Positions 34,621 to 44,514 of a stretch of 64,000 nt of DNA are shown here, piece after piece; within the stretch, counting starts at the first letter, position 1, and every line of letters starts with the position of its first letter. Where the stretch lies: contig NZ_JAGIPR010000002.1 of the NCBI RefSeq assembly GCF_017877355.1, positions 310,001-374,000 on the forward strand, written 5' to 3'. The position numbers were made by a program, and so were the translations under genes. This DNA comes from Chryseobacterium jejuense (GTDB lineage Bacteria > Bacteroidota > Bacteroidia > Flavobacteriales > Weeksellaceae). Below the pieces are notes generated by a model that searched no databases, was not told the DNA's origin, and was given only the letters and a program-made list of their open reading frames with translations.

Positions 34621-36762
34621 TTATTCCTTAATGATTTTTTTAGAAATAACATCATTGTCGGTTTTTACTTCAATGATGTAAATTCCTTTTGTATGAGCCG
34701 ATAAATCAACTACTTCCTTGTCACTGTTTATGGTGCCGTTTTGTAATTTTTTACCAGACAAATCATAAATTGTGAAGGTGGATTTTTTAGGTGCTTTCAG
34801 GATGTTTATTACGTCTTTTGTAACGGAAGGAGCAACAGCTAGATTGCTTAAAACTCCCGATTTAGACTCTTTGGTTCCTAATACTTCATTATGCCCTGTT
34901 ACAATGATAGAATAATTTTGAGGAGCATTAGTGCCTGTATTGTTTTTCAGGGTTCCTTTATTATTAATGACGATCTTATAATTTCTTCCGGCTACCGGAG
35001 CGTCTACAATTACCTGTTCAACATTGTCCACTGTATTATCTCCTTTTAACGCAGTCATAGGATTGTTGTAATCAAGTCTCCATGGAAGGTAGGTGGTGTT
35101 ATCTGTGGTGTCAACAATTCTTAAATCCAAATCATTAACTAACTTAGATGTTCTATTGTTGTGAACATTCACCCACTGGCTTGTGAAGTTTGTGAATTCA
35201 GGGTCTGTCCATGAAATAGTTACTTTTAATGGTTCATTTCCAGATGCTTTAACTGTCTTATTATTAGGGATTTCATTGTTTAATGTTTCATCGTTGAAAA
35301 TAACAGTATTGTTGGATTTTCCTACAAGCAATTCTGCACCTTTTTTAGCATTAATAAATCCCCACCCAAAATGTGGATCAGGGCCTGGGTTTCCTGCTTC
35401 TAAAGCAGAATGGATCATGAGTGTTTTTGCAGAAGCTGCATTTAAAAGATTTCCGGAAAATAATTGTTTGTTAATCTGTGTCCATAATCCAATAATCCCT
35501 GTAACAACAGGTGCTGAATAAGAAGTGCCATTACCAACTGTAAGGCTCTGGCTTCCCGTTGTGTTATTATCTGAACTGGCACTTGCTACAGATGTTCCTA
35601 CAGCACTAATATCAGGTTTTATACCACCATCATCTCTTGGTCCTGCACTACTATAAGAAGAATGGATAACGTCTGTTGAGGATGTATATCTTCCTTCATT
35701 AGTTGTAATTCTGTCAGTGGCTCCTACTACAATAATGTTTTTTGCCAAAGAGCCAATACCAATACAGTCATATCCTTGGGAGCAGTTGTTGGGAGGTAAT
35801 GTATCTGTTGATGCAAATTCTACCAGATTTCCATTATCGTCTTCATAATATTTTTTATAATTACTGGTAGCTGTGCTTGGGCCATCTCCGTAAGAGTTTC
35901 CTGAAGATTTTACGATGATGTATGAGGGATTATTGTAAACAATTTGATCATAATCCCTGTCATTATTATGATAAGTACCTTGTGCATCATAAGAAGTATT
36001 TGGGCTGGTAAAAGCGCTATTCCATACCCATGCAGCTGCTCCATTGACTGCTCCTTCACTCCAACCGTAATTAGCTCCATACGAATGATTGGAAATATTA
36101 GGCTGTGCTTTAATTATTTTTTGAAAAATAGTACTTGGGCTTGTCTCACCGGGTAATGTTGTCTGTAAGAAAGCATAAGCATCTATAGTTGAATTAGGAG
36201 CAATGCCTTTAAAATTTACAGCTCTGGTGGTACCATTATTAAGGGTGACAGTATAAGGGTAATTTCTGGCTCCAATAAAGCCGGCAACAGATGTTGCGTG
36301 ATCTCCATATATAAGAGTGGTAGCTTCTTTATTACTTATTCTGCCTGTAGCATTGTTGAAAAAGACGTGACCGTCAAATACTCTTCCTGGAGTACCAGGA
36401 ATAGAGCTTCCGTCAAAAATAGTAAACTTAATACCTTCACCATTAAATGAGCCTGTTAAGCCGCTAATCGTACCTCCCTGTAAATAGTCGGAATTAGAAT
36501 TCATAATCTGGTCCTGATCATAGGCCTTATAGAAATAAGGTTTGTTTTCAATAAAGCCAGCTAAGCTAATTCTTTGCTTTTCAATTTCTTTTAAATCTTC
36601 CGGATTTCTGTTTTGTCCATAGCGTTTGGCTATGTAAGCATCAAACTTTTTACTGTTTTCAATTCTCTGGTTTTCAAATTTTCTTTCCAGTATTTCATTG
36701 TTTTTTTGTGCACTTGTTAATGAAATAATCAAAGTGCTGATCGAAATAAAGATTTTCTTCAT
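34621..36762 (-). CDS. Secreted S8 (subtilisin-like) serine protease with T9SS sorting domain
   Basis: 713 aa. Signal peptide 1-18 (...SLTSA). A propeptide-like region with FDAYIAKRYGQ follows. The catalytic triad is Asp117 (FTIFDGS), His155 (GDHATSVAG) and Ser414 (NGTSYSAP). The oxyanion Asn is in ISNHSYGAN. A beta-sandwich (about 500-610) precedes a type A T9SS sorting domain (about 640-713: NILKAPKKSTFTIYDLSGKK ... KGIYIIEVKTD...KKIIKE). It is exported across the outer membrane by the gliding/T9SS machinery and released or surface-attached. It is a close paralogue of the gene 320 bp upstream. Confidence 0.92.
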   Translation of the reverse strand: MKKIFISISTLIISLTSAQKNNEILERKFENQRIENSKKFDAYIAKRYGQNRNPEDLKEIEKQRISLAGFIENKPYFYKAYDQDQIMNSNSDYLQGGTISGLTGSFNGEGIKFTIFDGSSIPGTPGRVFDGHVFFNNATGRISNKEATTLIYGDHATSVAGFIGARNYPYTVTLNNGTTRAVNFKGIAPNSTIDAYAFLQTTLPGETSPSTIFQKIIKAQPNISNHSYGANYGWSEGAVNGAAAWVWNSAFTSPNTSYDAQGTYHNNDRDYDQIVYNNPSYIIVKSSGNSYGDGPSTATSNYKKYYEDDNGNLVEFASTDTLPPNNCSQGYDCIGIGSLAKNIIVVGATDRITTNEGRYTSSTDVIHSSYSSAGPRDDGGIKPDISAVGTSVASASSDNNTTGSQSLTVGNGTSYSAPVVTGIIGLWTQINKQLFSGNLLNAASAKTLMIHSALEAGNPGPDPHFGWGFINAKKGAELLVGKSNNTVIFNDETLNNEIPNNKTVKASGNEPLKVTISWTDPEFTNFTSQWVNVHNNRTSKLVNDLDLRIVDTTDNTTYLPWRLDYNNPMTALKGDNTVDNVEQVIVDAPVAGRNYKIVINNKGTLKNNTGTNAPQNYSIIVTGHNEVLGTKESKSGVLSNLAVAPSVTKDVINILKAPKKSTFTIYDLSGKKLQNGTINSDKEVVDLSAHTKGIYIIEVKTDNDVISKKIIKE

Positions 36763-37081
36763 AATATTTGATAAATGTTTAAAGGTTGCTGTGTTTTTTC
36801 AAATATATGAATATTGTATTTTATTTCCTTTTTTAGTGTTTATAATTTTATTTTTTACATTGTTTATTGGGTTTTATTTTGCTTTTGATTTAAAAATTTA
36901 AATTATTTTTAATTTTTCTAGTTTAATTTTCGTTCAGGTTGAGATAAGGAATAGGTAGAATAGAAATAATTGAATAGGACTTTTAATGAAAAAGAGTATG
37001 AAGAATATGAGTTCTAGTAAAAAATAAAAAAGGATACCAACAGATGTCGGTATCCTCTATAAATTTATATTGTGTAAGATA
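36763..37081 (-). other. AT-rich gap between the two S8 protease genes
   Basis: 319 bp. Its right end holds the terminator of the upstream protease (37019-37056). The rest is strongly AT-rich (many TTTTATTT stretches) and must carry the promoter of the 34621-36762 gene. No exact -33/-7 pair and no protein-like frame was seen. Confidence 0.5.
37019..37056 (-). terminator. Terminator after the second S8 protease gene
   Basis: GGATACC / GGTATCC stem (37033-37039 and 37050-37056) with a T-rich tail on the minus strand. Confidence 0.75.
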
Positions 37082-39235
37082 TTACTCTTTAATCACTTTT
37101 TTAGCCACTACATCTTTGTCGGTTTTTACTTCAACAATGTAAATTCCTTTTGGATGGGCAGATAAATTAATTGCTTCTTTTTCACTGTTGATATTTCCGC
37201 TTTGTAATTTCTTACCAGACATATCATAAATAGTGAATGTTGATTTCTTAGGAGCGTTTAAGATATTAGTTACATCTTTGGTAATAGAAGGGGCAACAGC
37301 AAGTTCGCTTAAAGCTTTAGCACCTTCTTTGGTTCCTAAAGATCCTGCGGTATGTCCTGTAACAATAATTGAATATTTTTGAGGAGCTGTAACACCTGGT
37401 GTAGCGTTGTTCACCAGTGTTCCTTTGTGAAGGACTTCAATCTTGTAACTTCTTCCTGCTACAGGAGATTCAATAACTACTTGCTCTACATTATCTACAG
37501 TATTGTCATCCTTAGTTGCAGGAGCTGTTGGATTAATAGGATTAAGCTTCCATGGCATATATACTGTATTAGTAGAGGTGTCAGTAATTCTTAAATCTAG
37601 ATCATTTACAAGTCTAGAGTTTCGGTTATTGTACGCAGCTTCCCAACTGATACTTCCAGGAAGCTTAAATTCTGGGTCAATCCAGGAAATAGTTACTTTA
37701 AGAGGTTCGCTTCCTGAAGCATTTACTATTTGGGTGTTTGTACTTCCGTTGTTTAGGGTTTCCTCATTGAAAATTACAGTATTATTAGATTTTCCAACTA
37801 AAAGTTCAGCTCCTTTTTTCGCGTTGATGTATCCCCAACCATACCACGCATCAGGACCTACAGTTCCTGCTTCAGATGCTGAATGTACCATCAATGTTTT
37901 AGCTGTGGCAGCGTTCATATCTGCATTGTTAAACATTGATTTATATATTTGCATCCAAAGTCCGATAATCCCTGTTACCTGTGGTGCAGACATTGAAGTT
38001 CCACTGTTGATTTGCCAAGCAATGCTTCCTGTAGTGTTTTCTGCAGTTGATGCCATCCATATATCTGATCCCGGAGCTGCAATATCTGGCTTAATACCTC
38101 CGTCATCTCTTGGTCCAGCACTACTATAATCAGCTTTTACGACATCTGTTGAAGTGGTATATCTATAATTATTAGTAGTGATAACTTCTGTAGCAGCTAC
38201 GACAATAATGTTTTTAGCTAGAGAACCAGGTCCTATGCAGTCTCCACCGTTACCACAGTTTGTTGCTGGAAGGGTATCTGTTGCTGTAAACAAAACAGGA
38301 TTATTATTATCGTCTTTGTAATACTTAGGAGCTGTTGATCCACCCGGTAAGGCTGGTCCCATACCAAAATAATTACCTGCAGATTTTACAATAACATTTG
38401 TAGGGTTAGTGTATACAATGTTATCATAGTTTTGATCATTAGTAAAATAGGTGCCTTGTAGATCAAAAGTAGCATAAGGCTCAGTATCGGTAGCAGGATA
38501 GTAATCTCCATTCCAAACCAGAGCAGTTGCACCGGAAACAGTCGCAATAGTCCATCCTGAATTACTTCCATAAGAGTGGTTAGAGATTTTCGGCTGAGCT
38601 ATGAGGATTTTTTCAAATACAGTACTGGTAGCTGTATTACCAGGTAATGTTGTTGTAGCAAATCTATAAGAATTCATTGTTGAATTTAATGCTATTCCCA
38701 TTGCATTTCCAGTTTGTGTTGTCCCATCAGTTGCTGTTGCAGTTAGAGGAGATGATTTTGCCCCCACAATACTGGCAACACCGGTAGCATGTGCGCTGTA
38801 CGCATTTGTAGCAGCTTCTTTGTTTGTAATTCTGCCAGCTGTATTGTCAAATGCAGGGTGTGCGGCGTAAATTCTTCCTCCGTCAAATATGGTATAAAGT
38901 ATTCCTTCTCCCTTAAAAGATCCTGCCAGTCCAGCGACACTACCCGCTGTAGTTAAAGCATCTGCATTAGTGTTCAAAATTTGATTTTGATCATCTGCTT
39001 GGTAGAAATAAGGTTTATTACGGAAAAACCCTGCTAGATTAGCTTTTTCTTCTTCAATTGTTTTCTGGATGTCGGCAGATTTCGCAGTGCTTCCATACTT
39101 TTTTGCAACATAAGAGTCAAACTTAGCGCTGTTCTCTTTGTTTTGTCTTTCAAACTCTCTTTTTAATCCTTCATTGTTTTGCGCACTTAGCATTGAAATA
39201 GCTAAAGTACCGACCAAAAGTAAATGTTTCTTCAT
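37082..39235 (-). CDS. Secreted S8 serine protease with T9SS sorting domain, paralogue
   Basis: 717 aa from ATG 39235 (MKKHLLLVGTLAISMLSAQ); the 12 codons upstream are AT-rich and rejected. Same order as the neighbour at 34621: signal peptide, N-terminal FDSYVAKKYGS region, Asp in YTIFDGG, His in YSAHATGVASIVGA, Ser in NSGTSMSAPQVTG. The C-terminal sorting domain is ELAVAPSITKDVTNILNAPK...KGIYIVEVKTDKDVVAKKVIKE. Domain order and motif similarity show a tandem duplication. It secretes via T9SS. A -7-like TATATTTG lies at 39276-39269 upstream. Confidence 0.92.
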   Translation of the reverse strand: MKKHLLLVGTLAISMLSAQNNEGLKREFERQNKENSAKFDSYVAKKYGSTAKSADIQKTIEEEKANLAGFFRNKPYFYQADDQNQILNTNADALTTAGSVAGLAGSFKGEGILYTIFDGGRIYAAHPAFDNTAGRITNKEAATNAYSAHATGVASIVGAKSSPLTATATDGTTQTGNAMGIALNSTMNSYRFATTTLPGNTATSTVFEKILIAQPKISNHSYGSNSGWTIATVSGATALVWNGDYYPATDTEPYATFDLQGTYFTNDQNYDNIVYTNPTNVIVKSAGNYFGMGPALPGGSTAPKYYKDDNNNPVLFTATDTLPATNCGNGGDCIGPGSLAKNIIVVAATEVITTNNYRYTTSTDVVKADYSSAGPRDDGGIKPDIAAPGSDIWMASTAENTTGSIAWQINSGTSMSAPQVTGIIGLWMQIYKSMFNNADMNAATAKTLMVHSASEAGTVGPDAWYGWGYINAKKGAELLVGKSNNTVIFNEETLNNGSTNTQIVNASGSEPLKVTISWIDPEFKLPGSISWEAAYNNRNSRLVNDLDLRITDTSTNTVYMPWKLNPINPTAPATKDDNTVDNVEQVVIESPVAGRSYKIEVLHKGTLVNNATPGVTAPQKYSIIVTGHTAGSLGTKEGAKALSELAVAPSITKDVTNILNAPKKSTFTIYDMSGKKLQSGNINSEKEAINLSAHPKGIYIVEVKTDKDVVAKKVIKE

Positions 39236-39503
39236 AATGGTTAGTAAATATTTAAAATTGTAACGGCTCAAATATAGGCTAAAATATTTATAAAATTCTA
39301 TTTAGAATGATTAAACATTATTTTTTTTAATATTTTAATCAATGTTTTACATGTTTTTGAGTTAAATGTGTTTGATTTACTAAATGTATTTGATTTTTAT
39401 ATTGTTAAATTTATACAGTGTGGGTGTTGGGACTTTAAAGACAGTAAATTCGAAAAAATGAGTAACTTTACATTCTCTTTTTTATAAAAAGTTAGAAAAT
39501 TAT

Positions 39504-42500
39504 ATGTATTTAATTTTTGACACAGAAACAACCGGTTTACCAAAAAATTTCAATGCTCCGCTTTCAGATTCAGAAAACTGGCCAAGAATGGTTCAGATTG
39601 CATGGCAGGTGCATGATGATGATGGTAATTTAATTGAAAATCAGGATTATATAATAAAACCTGAGGGCTATGATATTCCCTTTAATGCTGCCCGAATTCA
39701 CGGAATTACAACGAAAATTGCTAATGATGAAGGACGTGATCTACAGGAGATTTTGGAAGAATTTTCAAAGGTTCTTGAAAAGATAAGAGTAGTTTCCGGA
39801 CACAATGTTGAATTTGATTACAATATTGTAGGAGCAGAATTTTATAGAAAAAATATAAAAGACAATCTTCAGGAAAAACCCAGAGCCGATACGATGATTC
39901 TGGGAACAGACTTTTGCCAGTTAGGAGGAGGTCGTGGAGGTAGATATAAATCTCCTAAGCTTGAAGAGCTTTATGAAAAATTGTATGGTAATAAATTTGA
40001 TGAAGCTCATAATGCTGCTGCCGATGTAAATGCTACCGCCAGAGCGTTTTTCGAAATGATGAGAATAGGAGTTGTTCCTGCTGAAACGTTAAAAATTTCA
40101 GAAGACCAGCTCGCTTATTTTAAGAGCCTTTATCCGGATCCGATAAAGCCTTTCAATATTGTTATCAGAAGACAGGTTGCAGATTTCCATAATAAGAAGA
40201 AACAACAGGATTTCGGGAGTATTGATGAAATTGATTTAGGAAAATATTTCAATTTTGACAACCATAGTGTTTTCTCAACGCTTACGGCTACTACAAGCAT
40301 TAATGATCTGATTAAAAAAGCTTCTGATGAAAACTTTCCGGCTGTCGGAATGGTGGATCTTGGAAATATGATGGGAGCTTTTAAATTCGTTTCTGCTGTG
40401 GAAGGAGCTAACGGAGACAGAGCGAAAAAGCATAAAGAATATTTAGCCAAAAAACAGGAAGCAGAAGAAAATGGTACTCAATTTAATGAAGCAGAACCTG
40501 TTTCTACACCGTTGATTCCAGTTGTTGGCTGTGAATTTTATATTTCAGATCGTTATGAGCAAAAGCAGTTTACCAAAGATGATCCCGACAGGAGGACTCA
40601 GGTAGTGCTTTTGGCAAAAGACTTTAATGGATATAAGAACTTAGCAAAACTTTCAAGTATCGGTTTCTTAAAAGGATTCTATTTTGGGGTTCCAAGGATT
40701 AGCCGTGAACTGATTGCTGAATATAAAGAAGGAATTATCGCTTTAACTTCCGGAATTTTAGGAGATATTCCGGATGCTATCCTGAATACCGGGGAACAAA
40801 AAGGAGAGGAGCGTTTTAAATGGTGGAGTGAAACTTTTGGAGAGGATTTTTATGTTCAGCTTCAGAACCATAATCTACCTGAAGAAGAACACTTAAATGA
40901 GGTGCTGTTATATCTGGCAGATAAATATAACGTTAAAATCCTGGCTCAGAACGAAACCTTTTATACCAATAAAGATGATGCTAACATTCAGGATATTGTA
41001 AGCTGTATCAAAGACGGAGAAAAGCTTACAACACCTATCGGAAAAGGATTTGGGAAAAGAAGAGGACTTGCTACCAAAGAGTATTATATTAAAAACTCTG
41101 ATGAGGTAAAAGAAGCTTTCCTTGCTTATCCCGATGCCTTTGAAGCCTATGAGGAGTTTTTTGCAAAATTTAAACCCTATACTTTAAAAAGAGACGTTCT
41201 CCTTCCAAAGTTTGATATCCCCGAAGAATTTATCCATACAGAAGATGAGGTAGACGGAGGAAAAAGAGGGGAGATGGCTTATCTTACCCACCTTACTTAT
41301 GAAGGAGCGAGGAGAAGATATATTGAAACTGGAATTACAGATGAAATTAAAGAACGTCTGGATTTCGAATTGGAAGTAATTGCCAATACCGGATATCCGG
41401 GTTATTTCCTTATTGTTCAGGATTTTTGTAATGAGGCCCGTAATATGGGAGTGTGGGTAGGGCCCGGAAGAGGATCGGCAGCTGGATCGGCAGTTGCTTA
41501 CTGTATCGGAATTACCAACGTTGACCCCATTAAATATGACCTCCTTTTTGAGAGATTCCTGAATCCTGAAAGGGTTTCAATGCCCGATATTGATATTGAC
41601 TTTGATGATGAAGGTAGAGACCGGGTTATTAAATGGGTAATTGAAAAATATGGACAAAGCCAGGTAGCACAGATTATTACCTACTCCGTATTGGGGGGGA
41701 AATCCGCGATTAAAGATGCCGGAAGGGTGCTGGATGTTCCAATTCCTGATACAAACAATATTGCTAAACTTATCCCTTCTACACCAGGGATGAACATTGC
41801 GAAAGCATTAGCAAAATATGATAAACTGAAACCGGAAGAACAGATGCTTGTTGATGAAATGAGATATGTTCTGGAAAGTCCTGATGATGCACGTCACGGA
41901 GTACTGGCAAGTGCTAAAAAGATGGAAGGGTGTATCAGGAATACGGGGATTCATGCCTGTGGTGTAATCATTACTCCGGAGGATGTGAGTAACCTGGTTC
42001 CGGTAACTATTGCCGCTAAAGATGCTGATATTCTGGTCTCTCAGTTTGATAACTCGGTGGCAGAAAGTGCAGGTCTTTTGAAAATGGACTTCTTGGGTCT
42101 TAGAACCCTTACCATTATTAAAGATGCCTTAAAATTGGTGAAAGCAAGATATGGATTAGATATTGATCCGGATCTTATTCCGCTGGATGATACGAAGACA
42201 TATCAGTTATTTAAAGAAGGAAGAACGGTTGGGATTTTCCAATATGAAAGTCCCGGGATGCAAAAGTACATGAGGGAGCTTAAGCCTACGGTTTTTGCCG
42301 ATCTTATTGCGATGAACGCACTGTACCGTCCGGGTCCAATCAAATACATTCCGAACTTTATTAACAGAAAGCACGGTATTGAAGAGATTGTTTATGACTT
42401 ACCGGAAACAGAAGAATATTTAAAGGAAACTTACGGAATTACCGTTTACCAGGAGCAGGTAATGCTTCTTTCCCAGAAGCTGGCCAACTTTACAAAAGGT

Positions 42501-44171
42501 GAGGCGGATACCCTGAGAAAAGCGATGGGTAAGAAACAGATTGACGTTCTTAACAAAATGTACCCGAAGTTCATTGAGGGAGGTAGAAAAAATAACCTTA
42601 ATGAAGAAAGATTGGAGAAAATCTGGAATGACTGGAAAGCGTTTGCTGAATATGCCTTCAACAAATCCCACTCAACCTGTTATGCTTTTATTGCTTATCA
42701 GACGGCATTTTTGAAAGCCAACTATCCGGCAGAATATATGGCGAGTGTGATGAGTAATAACATCAACAATACCGATTCTATTACCATGTTCATGGAGGAT
42801 TGTAAAAGTATGGGAGTCGATGTTTTAGGACCTGATGTGAATGAATCCCAATACAAATTCTCTGTAAACGAAAAAGGACAGATTCGTTTTGGACTGGGGG
42901 CAATCAAGGGAATCGGAGAAGGTCCAAGTGAAGCGATTACAAGAGAAAGAGAAAACGGAAGATTTAAAAATATCTATGATTTTTTTGAAAGGATATTGCC
43001 TTCCCAAATGAATAAAAGAGTAGCGGAAAGTTTAGTGGTTGCCGGAGCTTTTGATGAACTGGATGCATTCCACAGAGGTCAGTATTTCGATATTGATATG
43101 GCGGGAAAAACCAATCTGGAAAGATTAATCAGATATGGACAAAGTTTTCAGGAGAGCAAAAACGAGATGGAGCATTCTCTGTTTGCAGATTTTGCAGATG
43201 AAGTTCAGATTGAACAGCCAAAACTGCCTCCTTGCCCTGAATGGCCCAATATGCACAAGCTGAATAAGGAAAAAGAAACCATTGGATTCTATCTTTCTGC
43301 CCATCCGTTAGATGAATTTAAATATCAGTTCCAGTTTATGCAGGGAAGACTCTCTAAAAAGTCGGTTCTGGAAAAAGAGGAGGAAGAAAAGACTGCTGCT
43401 GATGAAGCTCCTGTTTTGGAACAGGATTCACAGGATGAAACTACAGATCTTACTGAAATTGTTTCTGATGAATTGTCTGTAGGAGAGGAAGAAATAATAG
43501 AAGAAACAACCAAAAAGGCAGAGCCAAAAGGAAATTTCTTATTCCTAAATCTTGATGAGGTAGATGCATATAAAGAGCAGGCTTTTGCTAATAAACAGGA
43601 CGAGTTGTTTGAAGAAAAAAAGAAAGACTGGAAAACCCTTCAGAAAGAAAGAGAAAATGGAGGTGGCGGAAAAGAATATACGGTAGCAGGTCTTATCACA
43701 GAATACAGGGTTCAGGATGGCTTCAGAAGCGGTGAAAAAGTTGCTTTTGTGACTTTGGAAGACTATTCAGGTTCTTATTCTTTCAGATTAGGGGATAGGG
43801 ATTATATGAGATTGAAGGAGAAACTTGAAGTACAGAGGTTTGTTATCTTTAAAATAAAATTTGCTCAGGTAAAAGACGGAAGAGTTTTTGTGAATGTAAA
43901 TGATGTAATTGAGCTTCAGGAAGCATTTGAAAGATTTGCTAAGAGTATCTCTTTGGTAATGGATGTGATGGATGTAAGACCTGAGGATCTGGATTTCTTC
44001 AGAACAGTATTAGATAGAAATAAAGGAAATCAGAAACTGAAATTCTTCATTAAAAATATTGATGATGATTCTCATATTGAAGTTCAGTCTATGAAACATT
44101 CTGTAGATTTGAATGGAGATCTCATCAAAGAAATACAATTACTGAATAAATATGAGTTCTATCTGAACTAA
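39504..44171 (+). CDS. dnaE: DNA polymerase III alpha subunit with N-terminal 3'-5' exonuclease
   Basis: 1555 aa, about 400 longer than E. coli DnaE. Residues 1-180 are a DnaQ-type DEDDh proofreading exonuclease (YLIFDTETTGLP, GHNVEFDYNI, AHNAAADVNATARA). The PHP domain follows at about 248, but its metal motifs are degenerate (NHSVFSTL and DLGNMMGAF where HxH and DHG are usual). The polymerase core has GPGRGSAAGSAVAYCIG and the catalytic Asp triad in MPDIDIDFDDEGRD (about 693-706). A Glu-rich insertion at about 1290-1350 precedes an OB fold (YTVAGLITEYRVQDGF, about 1392). This replicative polymerase carries its own proofreading active site, a known Bacteroidota arrangement. Confidence 0.95.
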   Translation: MYLIFDTETTGLPKNFNAPLSDSENWPRMVQIAWQVHDDDGNLIENQDYIIKPEGYDIPFNAARIHGITTKIANDEGRDLQEILEEFSKVLEKIRVVSGHNVEFDYNIVGAEFYRKNIKDNLQEKPRADTMILGTDFCQLGGGRGGRYKSPKLEELYEKLYGNKFDEAHNAAADVNATARAFFEMMRIGVVPAETLKISEDQLAYFKSLYPDPIKPFNIVIRRQVADFHNKKKQQDFGSIDEIDLGKYFNFDNHSVFSTLTATTSINDLIKKASDENFPAVGMVDLGNMMGAFKFVSAVEGANGDRAKKHKEYLAKKQEAEENGTQFNEAEPVSTPLIPVVGCEFYISDRYEQKQFTKDDPDRRTQVVLLAKDFNGYKNLAKLSSIGFLKGFYFGVPRISRELIAEYKEGIIALTSGILGDIPDAILNTGEQKGEERFKWWSETFGEDFYVQLQNHNLPEEEHLNEVLLYLADKYNVKILAQNETFYTNKDDANIQDIVSCIKDGEKLTTPIGKGFGKRRGLATKEYYIKNSDEVKEAFLAYPDAFEAYEEFFAKFKPYTLKRDVLLPKFDIPEEFIHTEDEVDGGKRGEMAYLTHLTYEGARRRYIETGITDEIKERLDFELEVIANTGYPGYFLIVQDFCNEARNMGVWVGPGRGSAAGSAVAYCIGITNVDPIKYDLLFERFLNPERVSMPDIDIDFDDEGRDRVIKWVIEKYGQSQVAQIITYSVLGGKSAIKDAGRVLDVPIPDTNNIAKLIPSTPGMNIAKALAKYDKLKPEEQMLVDEMRYVLESPDDARHGVLASAKKMEGCIRNTGIHACGVIITPEDVSNLVPVTIAAKDADILVSQFDNSVAESAGLLKMDFLGLRTLTIIKDALKLVKARYGLDIDPDLIPLDDTKTYQLFKEGRTVGIFQYESPGMQKYMRELKPTVFADLIAMNALYRPGPIKYIPNFINRKHGIEEIVYDLPETEEYLKETYGITVYQEQVMLLSQKLANFTKGEADTLRKAMGKKQIDVLNKMYPKFIEGGRKNNLNEERLEKIWNDWKAFAEYAFNKSHSTCYAFIAYQTAFLKANYPAEYMASVMSNNINNTDSITMFMEDCKSMGVDVLGPDVNESQYKFSVNEKGQIRFGLGAIKGIGEGPSEAITRERENGRFKNIYDFFERILPSQMNKRVAESLVVAGAFDELDAFHRGQYFDIDMAGKTNLERLIRYGQSFQESKNEMEHSLFADFADEVQIEQPKLPPCPEWPNMHKLNKEKETIGFYLSAHPLDEFKYQFQFMQGRLSKKSVLEKEEEEKTAADEAPVLEQDSQDETTDLTEIVSDELSVGEEEIIEETTKKAEPKGNFLFLNLDEVDAYKEQAFANKQDELFEEKKKDWKTLQKERENGGGGKEYTVAGLITEYRVQDGFRSGEKVAFVTLEDYSGSYSFRLGDRDYMRLKEKLEVQRFVIFKIKFAQVKDGRVFVNVNDVIELQEAFERFAKSISLVMDVMDVRPEDLDFFRTVLDRNKGNQKLKFFIKNIDDDSHIEVQSMKHSVDLNGDLIKEIQLLNKYEFYLN

Positions 44172-44190
44172 AAAGATAAAATAAATGAAC

Positions 44191-44219
44191 AAAAAAAGTG
44201 GCTTTTGGCCACTTTTTTT
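44191..44219 (+). terminator. Terminator after dnaE
   Basis: A-run, GTGGC / GCCAC stem, T-run; symmetrical and strong. Confidence 0.85.
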
Positions 44220-44514
44220 GTTTAAATAAGCTAAATATCTGATACTATTTGTTTTACATTAGAAATATTTTTTTATGTAAAGTTGTTATTTTTATATAGG
44301 TAGGGATTTGTTATTTTTTTTATTTAATTGTCTGATAATTAGTTTTTTATTTAAATTACTTCCAATTGATAAATAATTGTTAAAATTAAATAATTGTTTA
44401 ATTTTATTTAAAAAATAATTAGTTTTTATGATTTAATAATTTATATTTTTTAATAATTTATGATATTTACTTAAATATTTTATATTTTTACCGCCCTAAC
44501 TATTTTTACTATTT
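44220..44514 (+). other. Extremely AT-rich upstream region of the first T9SS adhesin
   Basis: About 295 bp composed almost only of A and T (repeated TAATAATTTA and TATTTTTA words), with the one GC patch CCGCCC just before the start codon region. There is no protein-like frame. TATTTTTA occurs twice near the gene (one base off the -7 consensus). Probably the promoter of the following gene. Confidence 0.5.
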
